In this document: positions 36,213 to 44,696 of the stretch, one piece after another
How positions within the stretch are numbered: position 1 is the stretch's first letter
How the letters are laid out: each line of letters opens with the position of its first letter
Source: Dankookia rubra
Lineage (GTDB): Bacteria; Pseudomonadota; Alphaproteobacteria; Acetobacterales; Acetobacteraceae
Direction: 5' to 3'
NCBI RefSeq assembly: GCF_004355005.1
Contig: NZ_SMSJ01000006.1
Coordinates: 174,918-238,917 of the forward strand
DNA: 64,000 nucleotides
Notes under the pieces: generated by a model
Told to the model about the DNA's origin: nothing
The model's input: only the letters and a program-made list of their open reading frames with translations
Databases searched by the model: none
Program-made: the position numbers and the translations under genes

Positions 36213-37469
36213 TTACTCGAGGTCATCCGTTTGGGTCTGCGCCCTGGCAAACAGACCGAGCGCGTCCGAGTGAAAGCTGATCTCCCTCTCCGGCTGCTTG
36301 TGGGTGAAGATGTCGCGGATGACTCTGCGCGCCCGCCGGACGTTATCCGGTATGAGATGGTCCGTATTGTCGGGGAGGTCGGCGAGAATATTGGCATCGA
36401 TGATCGCTTGGGTCAGCGCCTCGACGTTGTGGTTGCACAGCATTACCCGGCCGGCGGTGTCCCAACCCAGGAACCGGTCTGGCACGCGCCGCAACTCGGC
36501 CATGCTTAGGAGCTGTCCTACATGGCTGTTGCGCAGCATGGGCACGACATCCGCTACCCCCATGGTGCCCTTGTCGAACTGGACCGTATGGAGCCGCAGG
36601 CGCTTGGGGCTCCAGTTCACCCCCACGATGGCCTTCAGGTCGACATGCCCGTAGAGGAAGGGCGTCGCGGTGTCGAAGGTGACCCGGATGCGACGCCCGA
36701 GATGCTCTTCCAGCGCGCGCTTCAGCGCCGTCAGGAGCAGCGCGTATCCGATGTCGCTGGTCCCGAGGAAGTGCAGGTGCTGGAGCCTTCCCAGCAGCCC
36801 CTTGCGCGCGAGCCGTACGAGCACGCGCAGGACGTGCCGCATGTCGAAGCGCATCTGCCCGCCCCAGGCGATGCCCTCGAACTCGCCGATGAAACGCTCG
36901 ATCTTTTTGAGCCATGCCTCCGCCTCGGCCGGCGTATGGCCCTGGAGGACGGCAAGCCTGAGTAGCGTGTCGCGTATCCGGTTCTGGCTCAGGAACTCGT
37001 GGCTGGCCAGGCTGTCCGCGAGGGCGAGGGCGAACTTCTTATAGTAGTGGTTTCCCTGCCGGTAAACCGCCGCGCTCGGGACGTCGAGCGCGAGCACCGC
37101 GTCGCAGTACTTCTCGGCCCAACGCAGCACAAGGAGGCGGGTGGCATCGTCGACCGGCAGGTTGGCCCCTATGAGCTGGAAGCCACCGCTGTCGGCCAGT
37201 ATGTAGCTCCCGGCGGTCTCCCGTCTCCCCACCATGTCGCTGAGAGGTTTTGCCAGATTCTTCGGGTCGCGTTCCATCACCACGCCCGCGGAGTAGAGGG
37301 CGCCGGTGAGCCTGAACAACCGAGTTTCCGGCCAGAGGAAGTCGAGATCCCGGGGCGTCAGGCCGGAGGCCAGCGCCGCCGCCGGGTCGGTGACCACATA
37401 GCGTGCCGTGGATGTCTGGATGGCAGGATAGTACGTGGCGTAGTCACGCCATAGTTCGTCGAAGTTCAT
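36213..37469 (-). CDS. tRNA-guanine transglycosylase-like protein (DpdA-like)
   Basis: 418 aa. The TGT barrel motif ILADSGGFQL (DSGGFQ at residues 93-98) binds the base, with ALDVPS (Asp129) next; the likely nucleophile is Asp266 in VTFDTATPF, matching the FD region of TGT. A late His (LCNHNVEAL, His347) is kept, but the C-x-C-x2-C zinc cluster of queuosine TGT is not seen. This combination fits the DpdA-type paralogues that insert 7-deazaguanines into DNA rather than tRNA. No preQ0 synthesis genes or other dpd genes are in the window. It follows the 660-aa unknown gene by 82 bp on the same strand. Confidence 0.72.
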   Translation of the reverse strand: MNFDELWRDYATYYPAIQTSTARYVVTDPAAALASGLTPRDLDFLWPETRLFRLTGALYSAGVVMERDPKNLAKPLSDMVGRRETAGSYILADSGGFQLIGANLPVDDATRLLVLRWAEKYCDAVLALDVPSAAVYRQGNHYYKKFALALADSLASHEFLSQNRIRDTLLRLAVLQGHTPAEAEAWLKKIERFIGEFEGIAWGGQMRFDMRHVLRVLVRLARKGLLGRLQHLHFLGTSDIGYALLLTALKRALEEHLGRRIRVTFDTATPFLYGHVDLKAIVGVNWSPKRLRLHTVQFDKGTMGVADVVPMLRNSHVGQLLSMAELRRVPDRFLGWDTAGRVMLCNHNVEALTQAIIDANILADLPDNTDHLIPDNVRRARRVIRDIFTHKQPEREISFHSDALGLFARAQTQTDDLE

Positions 37470-37551
37470 GTTGTCGGTTCCGACGGAGGAGGGAACCCGG
37501 GGTGCCGCCCGGGTCCCACGGCTTCGCTCAGCGCGGGCGGCGGGCGCCGTT

Positions 37552-39534
37552 TTAGGTATCCTTCGTGCCCGGCGGCATCGTCGCAGCGTCTTGTGCCCCT
37601 GCTCCGGCCTTCCCCGGGACAGGATCGGCAGAAGCCGGTGCTTCGGTGTCGCCGGTGCCCTCCTCGGCAGCCTCGACAGTGGAGACCTTCGGGGACCACC
37701 GCGCGAATGCCATCGGCTGCATCAAGGCCGCGATGCGGACACCTTCGTGGCGCGTGCAGAGGGGCACCCACACCCAGAAGGTCGCCTGGGCCGTGCGCGT
37801 CTCGAACCGCAGCAGGCCCCTGCTGTCCACCTCGAGGCCCACGTCTCCTACGAGGCGGAGTGCCGCCAACGCCGAAACCACGTTCAGCCAATCGGTCGTG
37901 GCCACCTTCACAGACATGGCGGGCGCCTTCGGCTTCGACCCTGGGTCGTGGCCGATCTCAGTGCCGTACCTCTCGTGCTCGACCGCAATCACGCTGCCGT
38001 CGAGCTGCAGGTCGAGAATGGGGGGGCGGTCCCTGGTCACCTTCCTCAACGGAGCGCAGTAGTCGCGCGAATGGGCCTTGAAGGCGGACCGGGGAATGCT
38101 CGTCTTGAACTGAGGGGCGAAGCCGTCGCGATCGACGTCGAGGGGATGCGAACCGCTGTCACCGTCGTCGGTGGCCCAGGCTGCCGCCCGAGTCATCGCC
38201 ATGGAAATCGGCCTTGCCGATTCCTTTTTGGTTGCGGTTGGCGACAGGACCCACCTGCAGTGCGTCGCAGACCCCAGTTCCTGGGGATCGGACACATGGG
38301 CGAACGCAAAGCCAAACAGGTTCTTGTACGGCCCCAAGTAGATCTCCATTCGCCGGAGTGACTTGGCGTTGGCCCACAGGGTTCCTTCCGGCCGTTCGGG
38401 CGCGAGCGCCTCGCGGATGGGGTCGATGGGGAAGATCTCGACCACTGGAAAGGCGTCGAGGTGGGTGGGCGAGACGAGCAGCGACAGGCCCGGCCTGACG
38501 AATAGGTGCCGCCCGCTCTTGACCGGATTGCCACGCCTGTCGGTCTTCTTTGTCGGTATCTGTGGTACGCAGGTCGTGCCGACCGAAGAGACGGCGCCGA
38601 GCAATGCCAATACGGGCTCCGGCTCGGCTCTCGCCGCCACTACGAGCCGTCCGAGATCGCTGTTCCGGTCGACCTCCTCGTCGATCAACTCGTACATTTC
38701 GCCCACCTTTGTGTAGAGCGCGAACGGCGGCAACGGTGCCGCGGCCGCCCCGCGCTGGGCACGAGCGCCTCGGCCCAGGGCACGACTCCCACGCTTGATC
38801 TGCTCGTCGAGCAGTTTCTTGCCGTCGAGCGGAATTTCGCCCTCATCGCCGGCACCGTCCCCGCCCCGGACGGGCGGATGCCTGAGGCGGGTGTAGCCAC
38901 CGACTTCTCGATAGACGTCGAAGACGGCTCGAACGCCCGCGGCCCCGGGCTCCGGCACCCGGCTGAGCCGCTTCACCACCTCGGCTTTGAGATTCTCGAC
39001 GGCGTTGGCGCGCTGCCCTGCGAGGGTGGCATGGGCCTGGTCCTTCGGATCTAACTCCGGGTGGTAGGCATAAACGTTGTCTAGCCACGGCTTGCTGTTA
39101 CTGCCGTACTGCAACCCCATAGTCTCGACCTTTGGCCTCACCAGCCCGGCATCGTGCTTGTCGTCGCCGTAGACGAGGATGATTGATAGGCGTTGCCCGA
39201 TGACGGCCGACAGTTGCGCCCGCGTCCCCTTCTCAACCCTCCCACACTCCAGCGCGCAGGCATGGGCGCGCTTCACGCGCTCGCTGGGATCGCCGTCCGC
39301 ATCGAGCCCGGCTAGATCTACTGGCGGCTCGATCGCCGCGGCCTGCTGGTCTGGAGCGACTTCCGCCGCTGAGGTCCGCTCACCTTCGGCCGTGGCCGCC
39401 GGAGCGGAGGCACCGTCGCCTGAACGAACTTCAACTGAGTTGAGGCTCGCGGCGGCATCATCGGAGGACGCCAATGGCGCCGCATCCGGCTGTCCGGCAT
39501 CTGAAGGCCCGGAACCAGTAATTCTTGACATCAT
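37552..39534 (-). CDS. large hypothetical protein, partner of the TGT-like gene
   Basis: 660 aa; ATG at 39534 chosen because AAGGGA lies five bases upstream (an in-frame extension to 39642 reads as Arg/Pro-rich noise). The first ~80 residues are Ala/Ser/Glu-rich and probably disordered, followed by a globular part (QLSAVIGQRLSIILVYGDDK). The last third has two similar strand-helix-strand units (AFKAHSRDYCAPLRKV with DLQLDGSVIAVEHE, and DWLNVVSALAALRLV with GLEVDSRGLLRFET) that vaguely resemble sliding-clamp repeats. Probably cytoplasmic. Not recognised; the operon link to the TGT-like gene suggests a common job. Confidence 0.65.
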   Translation of the reverse strand: MMSRITGSGPSDAGQPDAAPLASSDDAAASLNSVEVRSGDGASAPAATAEGERTSAAEVAPDQQAAAIEPPVDLAGLDADGDPSERVKRAHACALECGRVEKGTRAQLSAVIGQRLSIILVYGDDKHDAGLVRPKVETMGLQYGSNSKPWLDNVYAYHPELDPKDQAHATLAGQRANAVENLKAEVVKRLSRVPEPGAAGVRAVFDVYREVGGYTRLRHPPVRGGDGAGDEGEIPLDGKKLLDEQIKRGSRALGRGARAQRGAAAAPLPPFALYTKVGEMYELIDEEVDRNSDLGRLVVAARAEPEPVLALLGAVSSVGTTCVPQIPTKKTDRRGNPVKSGRHLFVRPGLSLLVSPTHLDAFPVVEIFPIDPIREALAPERPEGTLWANAKSLRRMEIYLGPYKNLFGFAFAHVSDPQELGSATHCRWVLSPTATKKESARPISMAMTRAAAWATDDGDSGSHPLDVDRDGFAPQFKTSIPRSAFKAHSRDYCAPLRKVTRDRPPILDLQLDGSVIAVEHERYGTEIGHDPGSKPKAPAMSVKVATTDWLNVVSALAALRLVGDVGLEVDSRGLLRFETRTAQATFWVWVPLCTRHEGVRIAALMQPMAFARWSPKVSTVEAAEEGTGDTEAPASADPVPGKAGAGAQDAATMPPGTKDT

Positions 39535-39990
39535 TGTCCCTTCGCGCTGAAGGGACGGCGTGCGGAGACCGGGACGGCGACGACGCGCGGCAACGGCCAC
39601 CGCACAGCGCCCCTCGGGTGCTGGCCAGTGACCGCCTGCCATCAGTTGGCGGATACCCTACCTTTTAGCGCGGGCGAGGGAGGCTCCTGCCCGAAGGCGG
39701 GCCTCTACGATCGGCTGATTGGGACCGATGAACCTCGTGAGCAGCGGCCCGTCTCCGCTGCCCGATGACAATGCCTACATCGCCGAAACGGCGTTCAGAG
39801 GCAATAGCCCAAATTCGACTTTGCGCATCCGGACGAAATGGCACGACCCGCTCGCCCCGTCGTTGCAGGCATGGACACATGCCCGACCGCGTCGCTCGGC
39901 GGAATCAAGTGGCGCCACTGGACTCCACGGGTGATGTCGAGCAGGGGGGGCGCGATTGTGAACTTCAGCTGTGCATGACGGGCCGGGCGA

Positions 39991-40554
39991 TCAAGCGCGG
40001 CTGCGCGCGACGGCCACAATCCGGCTCACGGTGGCGGGGTTCACACCGAACAGGCGCGCGGCTTCGGAGCCGGTCCTCTCGCCGTTCAGCACCAGCCGCG
40101 CGACAAGATCTCGCTGGGCCACCGTGAGCTTCGGTCGCCTGCCGCCCCTCCGCCCATGGATGGCGGCTGCCGCAAGCCCGGCGCGGGTGCGCTCGCGTAC
40201 CATCGCCCGCTCGAACTCCGCAAAAGCGCCCACCATCTGCATCATCATGCGTCCGGCCGGTACGCTGGTGTCAATGGCTTCGGTCAGTGAGCGGAAGTCT
40301 GCGCCGGTGACCTCGACGCGGTCCATGATGTGCAGCAGATCCTTTAGCGAGCGCGATAGCCTGTCGAGCTTCCAGACCACCACCACGTCGCCGGCCCTGA
40401 CCTGGTCAAGCATCCGGTGCAGCTCGGGCCGGTCCCACCGCCCGCCGGAAGCTCGCTCCGTGAAAATGCGTTCAGCTCCGGCGGCCTGAAGCGCCGCTAC
40501 CTGTGCGGCGGTGTCTTGATCATCTGTGCTGACGCGCGCGTACCCCAGAAGCAT
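39991..40554 (-). CDS. serine recombinase (resolvase/invertase family)
   Basis: 187 aa; ATG at 40554. Catalytic Ser9 in LGYARVSTDDQ, then VVWKLDRLSRSLKDLL and GAFAEFERAMVRERTRAGL are the resolvase core; the C-terminal HTH is VNGERTGSEAARLFGVNPAT-type (ARLFGVNPATVSRIVA). It is full length for the small resolvase/invertase class. A perfect inverted repeat begins at its start codon and may be its binding site. The bases 39535-39990 before it hold no gene I can support. Confidence 0.88.
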   Translation of the reverse strand: MLLGYARVSTDDQDTAAQVAALQAAGAERIFTERASGGRWDRPELHRMLDQVRAGDVVVVWKLDRLSRSLKDLLHIMDRVEVTGADFRSLTEAIDTSVPAGRMMMQMVGAFAEFERAMVRERTRAGLAAAAIHGRRGGRRPKLTVAQRDLVARLVLNGERTGSEAARLFGVNPATVSRIVAVARSRA

Positions 40555-40603
40555 TGCGCAAACCCATTTCTGTTGGGTTGAATTATGCAACAGGTTTGCG
40601 CAA
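40554..40603. repeat. 11-bp inverted repeat at the 5' end of the resolvase gene
   Basis: TTGCGCAAACC (40554-40564) and GGTTTGCGCAA (40593-40603), perfect and 28 bp apart, overlapping the resolvase start codon. This size and place fit a resolvase binding site (res-like, autoregulatory). Confidence 0.6.
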
Positions 40604-40720
40604 AGGGCGACCGCGCAGGAGAGCTGGGCCGCGGTTAGCGTTGCACAGACGTACGTTTGTGCGGGGGCAAGTCGTGCGTTGTCCTCCCCTGGATAAGGCG
40701 CTAGGCCGGGCAGCAAGCGG

Positions 40721-42097
40721 ATGAGAAAGCCCAGGCCCAATAGGTCGGCCGGAATGGACGTCGTGGCAGGAGCCACCGACGCAGCAGCTCCGTTGTCACC
40801 TCTCGCTGCCGAGCCGCCGCCTCGATCTCCCGATCGGTCAGCGACGTCCAAGCTACCATACGTGATCTTCCAGCGCACGCCCGATGGGCCGTACTGGGTC
40901 CGCTTTAGCATCCGCGGCGAGGGCCAGATCCGCCGCCCGCTCGAGACGCGCGACCCGACATTGGCCGAGCAGCTCGCGCTTGAGGCCTATGTCGAATCCA
41001 AGCATCGCGCGAAGTCCGGTCTGCGCAGCCGCGCCCGGACCTTCAGCAGGGTCGCCGAAGAGTTCATCACGCAGCTGCGGCGGGAGGCGGAGCGCAAGGA
41101 GCGAAGGCAGTTCCAGGTCGACCAGTGGCGTCGCATTGTGGAGCGCTACTTCGTCAGCTTCTTCGCTGAGCGCGCCATCGACGGCATCATAGATGCCGAC
41201 ATCCATCGTTACCGCGAGTGGCGCAAGGATTACTGGACCATCGGTCCGGGCAAGGACGTCCAGATCATCCCCTACATGCGTGGTGGTCGCCAGATACGCC
41301 GCCCGATCACGGCCAGGATGCGGAAGCCACCTTCGCCGAGCGCACTACGCAGCGAGTTCGTGGTCCTGCGCCTGCTGTTCCGCTTCGCCGCTCAGCAGGG
41401 ATACATCAAGACGGCACAGGTGCCGGAAATCCACCTGACCCGTGTGCCCGCAAACGCTCGGCCCAGCTTCGAGGCGCATGAGTTCACCCGCTTGGAGCAG
41501 GTCAGCCTTGAGCGCCTAACTGACGCCAAGATCAATGACCACGTGCGACGCGATCGTGCGGTGCTGCACGCTTACTGCATGATCGCCGCACTGAGTGGCT
41601 GTCGGCCAACTGAGTTGAAGAACCTCAACTGGAGCGATGTCCTGGGCTACCGCGAATGCCGGAGCATGCCGATTGACGAACGTGACGTCAGACTCCGGGT
41701 GAGGGGGAAGGGCAAGAACCGCGTCTTCGTGCCGATGCTGGCAGCAGTTTCTTGGTTCGATATCCTTTGGAACTTTTGGCTGAAGGCTGCAGGCCGCGAG
41801 CCGGGCGACGACGACCCGGTGTTTGCAACGCCTACGGGCAAGCGGCTGGGCTCTGTGAAGAAGAGCCTCTCCGAGCTGCTGAGGGCTGCCGGGCTGCTGA
41901 CCGACCACCGCGGTGCGCGGCGCACCGCCTACTCCTTCCGGCACTTCTACATCAGCCAGCAGCTGATCGCCGGTGTGGACGTGTTCCTGCTGGCCAAGAA
42001 CGCCGGTACGAGCAGCGACATGATCGAGCGGTTCTACGGCCAGGTGAAGCTGGAGCGCATGGCCAAGGAGCTCAGGCCGGAGTGGCGCAAGCAGTAG
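40721..42097 (+). CDS. tyrosine recombinase / island integrase
   Basis: 458 aa (an internal ATG at 40754 is an alternative start). An N-terminal arm/core-binding region (YVIFQRTPDGPYWVRFSIRG) and a catalytic domain with the Arg of SGCRPTELKNLNW, the box II motif YSFRHFYISQQL (R-H), and the nucleophile in ERFYGQVKL. All residues of the R-H-R-Y set are visible, so it is probably active. It is about 6 kb from the right att site, with the hsd operon between. It probably integrates the island into tRNA-Phe. Confidence 0.9.
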   Translation: MRKPRPNRSAGMDVVAGATDAAAPLSPLAAEPPPRSPDRSATSKLPYVIFQRTPDGPYWVRFSIRGEGQIRRPLETRDPTLAEQLALEAYVESKHRAKSGLRSRARTFSRVAEEFITQLRREAERKERRQFQVDQWRRIVERYFVSFFAERAIDGIIDADIHRYREWRKDYWTIGPGKDVQIIPYMRGGRQIRRPITARMRKPPSPSALRSEFVVLRLLFRFAAQQGYIKTAQVPEIHLTRVPANARPSFEAHEFTRLEQVSLERLTDAKINDHVRRDRAVLHAYCMIAALSGCRPTELKNLNWSDVLGYRECRSMPIDERDVRLRVRGKGKNRVFVPMLAAVSWFDILWNFWLKAAGREPGDDDPVFATPTGKRLGSVKKSLSELLRAAGLLTDHRGARRTAYSFRHFYISQQLIAGVDVFLLAKNAGTSSDMIERFYGQVKLERMAKELRPEWRKQ

Positions 42098-42183
42098 GGA
42101 CTATCTAGTCAGGTGTTGAGATTTCACAGCACCCGGCCCGTCGATAGCTGTCCGAGGTGCACGATCCAACGCCGTCTACAATT

Positions 42184-43023
42184 TCAAATTGGTGATGCAA
42201 GTCGCTGCAACCAAGGCAGTTTGCATTTCAGCAGATACGCCTTCGCGACACTGGATAACTCAGCGGTCGGCAGAACCATCTCCCGGATCTGACGCATCAG
42301 ATCCAAAAGTTTCGCTTGGGCATACACCCGCTGCTCTATCGGCATCGCGCTTATATGAGCAGCTTCCCTGGCAAGTTCATCGCATTTGTTCCATATTTCC
42401 CGCCGCACCTCATTTAGTGGCTCAAAGTCGAGGTGCAAAACGTCGATGCTGAGCTCAACACGGTCGAAGTCTACTGTACCTGCTGGGCAGGCGGGTACTG
42501 GCTTCCCGGCTTCATCAAATGTGATCAATGCTGGGTCAAGGTCGTTGCAAGGATCCAGCAGCAAACATGTTTCTAATCTTATATCCTCGGTCGGTAACGT
42601 GGCGATGAAGCTCCCTTTTGCCAAAGGGAACTTATCCCATTTGCCGAGAAGCGGGCCATCGATCTCATCCCGGCTGGGCGTATTCATTACGGCCCCTGCC
42701 AAACGATAGTTGGATAAGTTGAAGGCTAACCACCAGTATCCAGACCGTGGATCCTCGTGTTCGTTTGCCACGCGCCCTTTCGGACGGAAATGGTCAACGT
42801 GCCAGAAGCTCACCTTATCTTTCGCTTCGCTATACCAACATTTATTATGGGAAAGTAACTCAAGGTGAGGCTTTACCATTTCCCTCCAAAATGCGCTGTG
42901 TCGAGTTATGAATGCACGCCTCTCACGGTCGGTCGTAAGGCTGACCAGTCGAGTTGTTAACCTTTCTGCTTCTCGGCGGACCTCGGCAGGAAATATGGCC
43001 TCATCAAAGCGAATGAAGATCAC
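42184..43023 (-). CDS. HNH endonuclease (PtuB-like), last gene of the hsd operon
   Basis: 279 aa; GTG start overlapping the ATPase stop (GTGA). HNH motif with Cys62, then FWHVDHFRPKGRV (His75-x-x-His78), and the downstream Asn in AFNLSNYRLAG at 100-110. This pattern is the PtuB/TIGR02646-type HNH group that pairs with an SMC-like ATPase in Septu defence systems. It is expected to cut nucleic acid when released by its ATPase partner. Here it is the fourth member of a coupled operon behind hsdM and hsdS. GC is clearly lower than the chromosome. Confidence 0.82.
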   Translation of the reverse strand: MIFIRFDEAIFPAEVRREAERLTTRLVSLTTDRERRAFITRHSAFWREMVKPHLELLSHNKCWYSEAKDKVSFWHVDHFRPKGRVANEHEDPRSGYWWLAFNLSNYRLAGAVMNTPSRDEIDGPLLGKWDKFPLAKGSFIATLPTEDIRLETCLLLDPCNDLDPALITFDEAGKPVPACPAGTVDFDRVELSIDVLHLDFEPLNEVRREIWNKCDELAREAAHISAMPIEQRVYAQAKLLDLMRQIREMVLPTAELSSVAKAYLLKCKLPWLQRLASPI

Positions 43024-44696
43024 GGCTGCGTCCCGGCACTAAGCTCTTTAATTACCTGGTCGGCGAGGGCGTTCATTGCCTCCAAGTCGGCAGGCGACTG
43101 TAATGGAGTATCGGCTGTGCGAACGTGAGCCATGCGCTTGAGAAATAGGTCGTACAAGGGATCACGGGACACTCGCCTAAGCCCAATCTGCGCTAGTTCA
43201 CGCGAAAGCTCCTCCATGCGGTCTTCTTGCGCGGGGCTCCTTACAGAGTCGGCTAGCGAAAAAAGCGCGTTTCGCTCATCGAGCTTACGCTGTGTGATTG
43301 GATCGAGGGTTGTAGAAAGTCCGAATATGTCGGTCAAAATTCCGGCCACTCCCAAGCCTCGTGGATCGATAGGCGGTCTTTGTACCGAGACCCGCCCAAA
43401 GTCATCCCGTGACATCACCTGCACCTGCTGACGTTGAAGGCTCGCCATCGTGAGCGGGTCATGGGACGTCATGACGATGTGACTGGTAGGGTCAGTCCGC
43501 CATCCATTCGGGTCATCCGTTTCGTCGGAAGAGAATTGGTGCGCTAGTTCGAGGTACTTCCACTTCCACGCGGGATTCAGATGTGTATCTGGTTCGTCCA
43601 GTAGAAACAGGGACTCATCGTGGCGCGTGAATTCCATCAAACCCAAAACCGTGAGCAGCTGCTTTTCGCCATCGCTGATTTCATGGAACGGCAATTCTGC
43701 ATCTGCTCCCTCTCGGTGAACCCAAAGACGCACCTCTCTGACCAGATCCGAGATGTCGAGGGTCTCGAGCATCGCAAAAAACGATTTCGCGTCGTCGAAT
43801 CCACCGGCCAATTTACCCAAAGTCTCCTCGTCCTTTATGAACAGATAGACATGTTCCTCAGACGTGGCATTCCCGCGATAGTCGGTCTGAACGGACTGCT
43901 CAATACGAATGGGTGCAGTGGCGTACGCCCACAGCTTATCGAGCAGGCGACGGACTACTCCGTAGGCGAACCAGAAGTTGGGGTCCCCATGCTTCACGAG
44001 AGTGGGGGAGGGACGCTTTTGCCCTTTTCGACCTTTAGCCCACCAGGGCTCTTTCATCACGATCAACGCGCTGTGCAAACCGGTGATGCCCATGTGCTCC
44101 CGCAGTAGTTGGCGTGCTCGGCGATTATCAAAAGCGAAATAGGAGAGCAGCGCCAGCTGGCCGTAGAAATGTCTGCAGTAAAAAAGGCGACGCAGCTCAG
44201 GATCGCGGGTGTTTAACTCGAGCTCGGCTCCGGGCTTGATCACTTTGGAATAATAGAGGCTCTGGTGCTTGTCGAAGAGCTTTTCAAATCTATCACTTTG
44301 CCCAGAGTAATATCCGAAAACATGGTTCGGCAAAAATTCGGGCGCACGCTTGCGGAACGCATTCAGTCGGATTGATGTTCCGATCTGCTCTGCGGGTTTC
44401 GGAGACTCGGGATGCCCTTCCTTGATTACAATGCTGATCTGCGGTGATGTCAGGTCGGTCCAGCGGTTATCTAGTTCAATCCATTTTGCGCGGCAATGGT
44501 AGCGAAGGAAAAAGCGAAAGGAGATGCTGTTCCCCAGATCGAGGGCGCGAAAAACCGTGACGAGCGCCTCCAAAATGTTCGACTTGCCTGCGCCGTTAAG
44601 GCCAATCAGGACGGTGGCAAACTCGTCCTCGTCAAAATTAATCTCGACATTCCGTAAATTTTTGAAGCCATCGATTTTGAATAGATCAAGTCGCAT
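43020..44696 (-). CDS. SMC/ABC-type ATPase (PtuA-like), third gene of the hsd operon
   Basis: 558 aa; ATG at 44696 with GAGGTG upstream. Walker A GLNGAGKSN (residues 32-40), ABC-type signature ISDGEKQL (340-347), Walker B LFLLDEPDTHLNP (from 363) and the switch His in IVMTSHDPLTMAS. This is the OLD/RecF/PtuA-type AAA family in which the ATPase head holds an effector nuclease. It overlaps hsdS by 11 bp and the HNH gene by 4 bp, so stoichiometric production of all four proteins is implied. It takes the position normally held by hsdR. Confidence 0.85.
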   Translation of the reverse strand: MRLDLFKIDGFKNLRNVEINFDEDEFATVLIGLNGAGKSNILEALVTVFRALDLGNSISFRFFLRYHCRAKWIELDNRWTDLTSPQISIVIKEGHPESPKPAEQIGTSIRLNAFRKRAPEFLPNHVFGYYSGQSDRFEKLFDKHQSLYYSKVIKPGAELELNTRDPELRRLFYCRHFYGQLALLSYFAFDNRRARQLLREHMGITGLHSALIVMKEPWWAKGRKGQKRPSPTLVKHGDPNFWFAYGVVRRLLDKLWAYATAPIRIEQSVQTDYRGNATSEEHVYLFIKDEETLGKLAGGFDDAKSFFAMLETLDISDLVREVRLWVHREGADAELPFHEISDGEKQLLTVLGLMEFTRHDESLFLLDEPDTHLNPAWKWKYLELAHQFSSDETDDPNGWRTDPTSHIVMTSHDPLTMASLQRQQVQVMSRDDFGRVSVQRPPIDPRGLGVAGILTDIFGLSTTLDPITQRKLDERNALFSLADSVRSPAQEDRMEELSRELAQIGLRRVSRDPLYDLFLKRMAHVRTADTPLQSPADLEAMNALADQVIKELSAGTQP

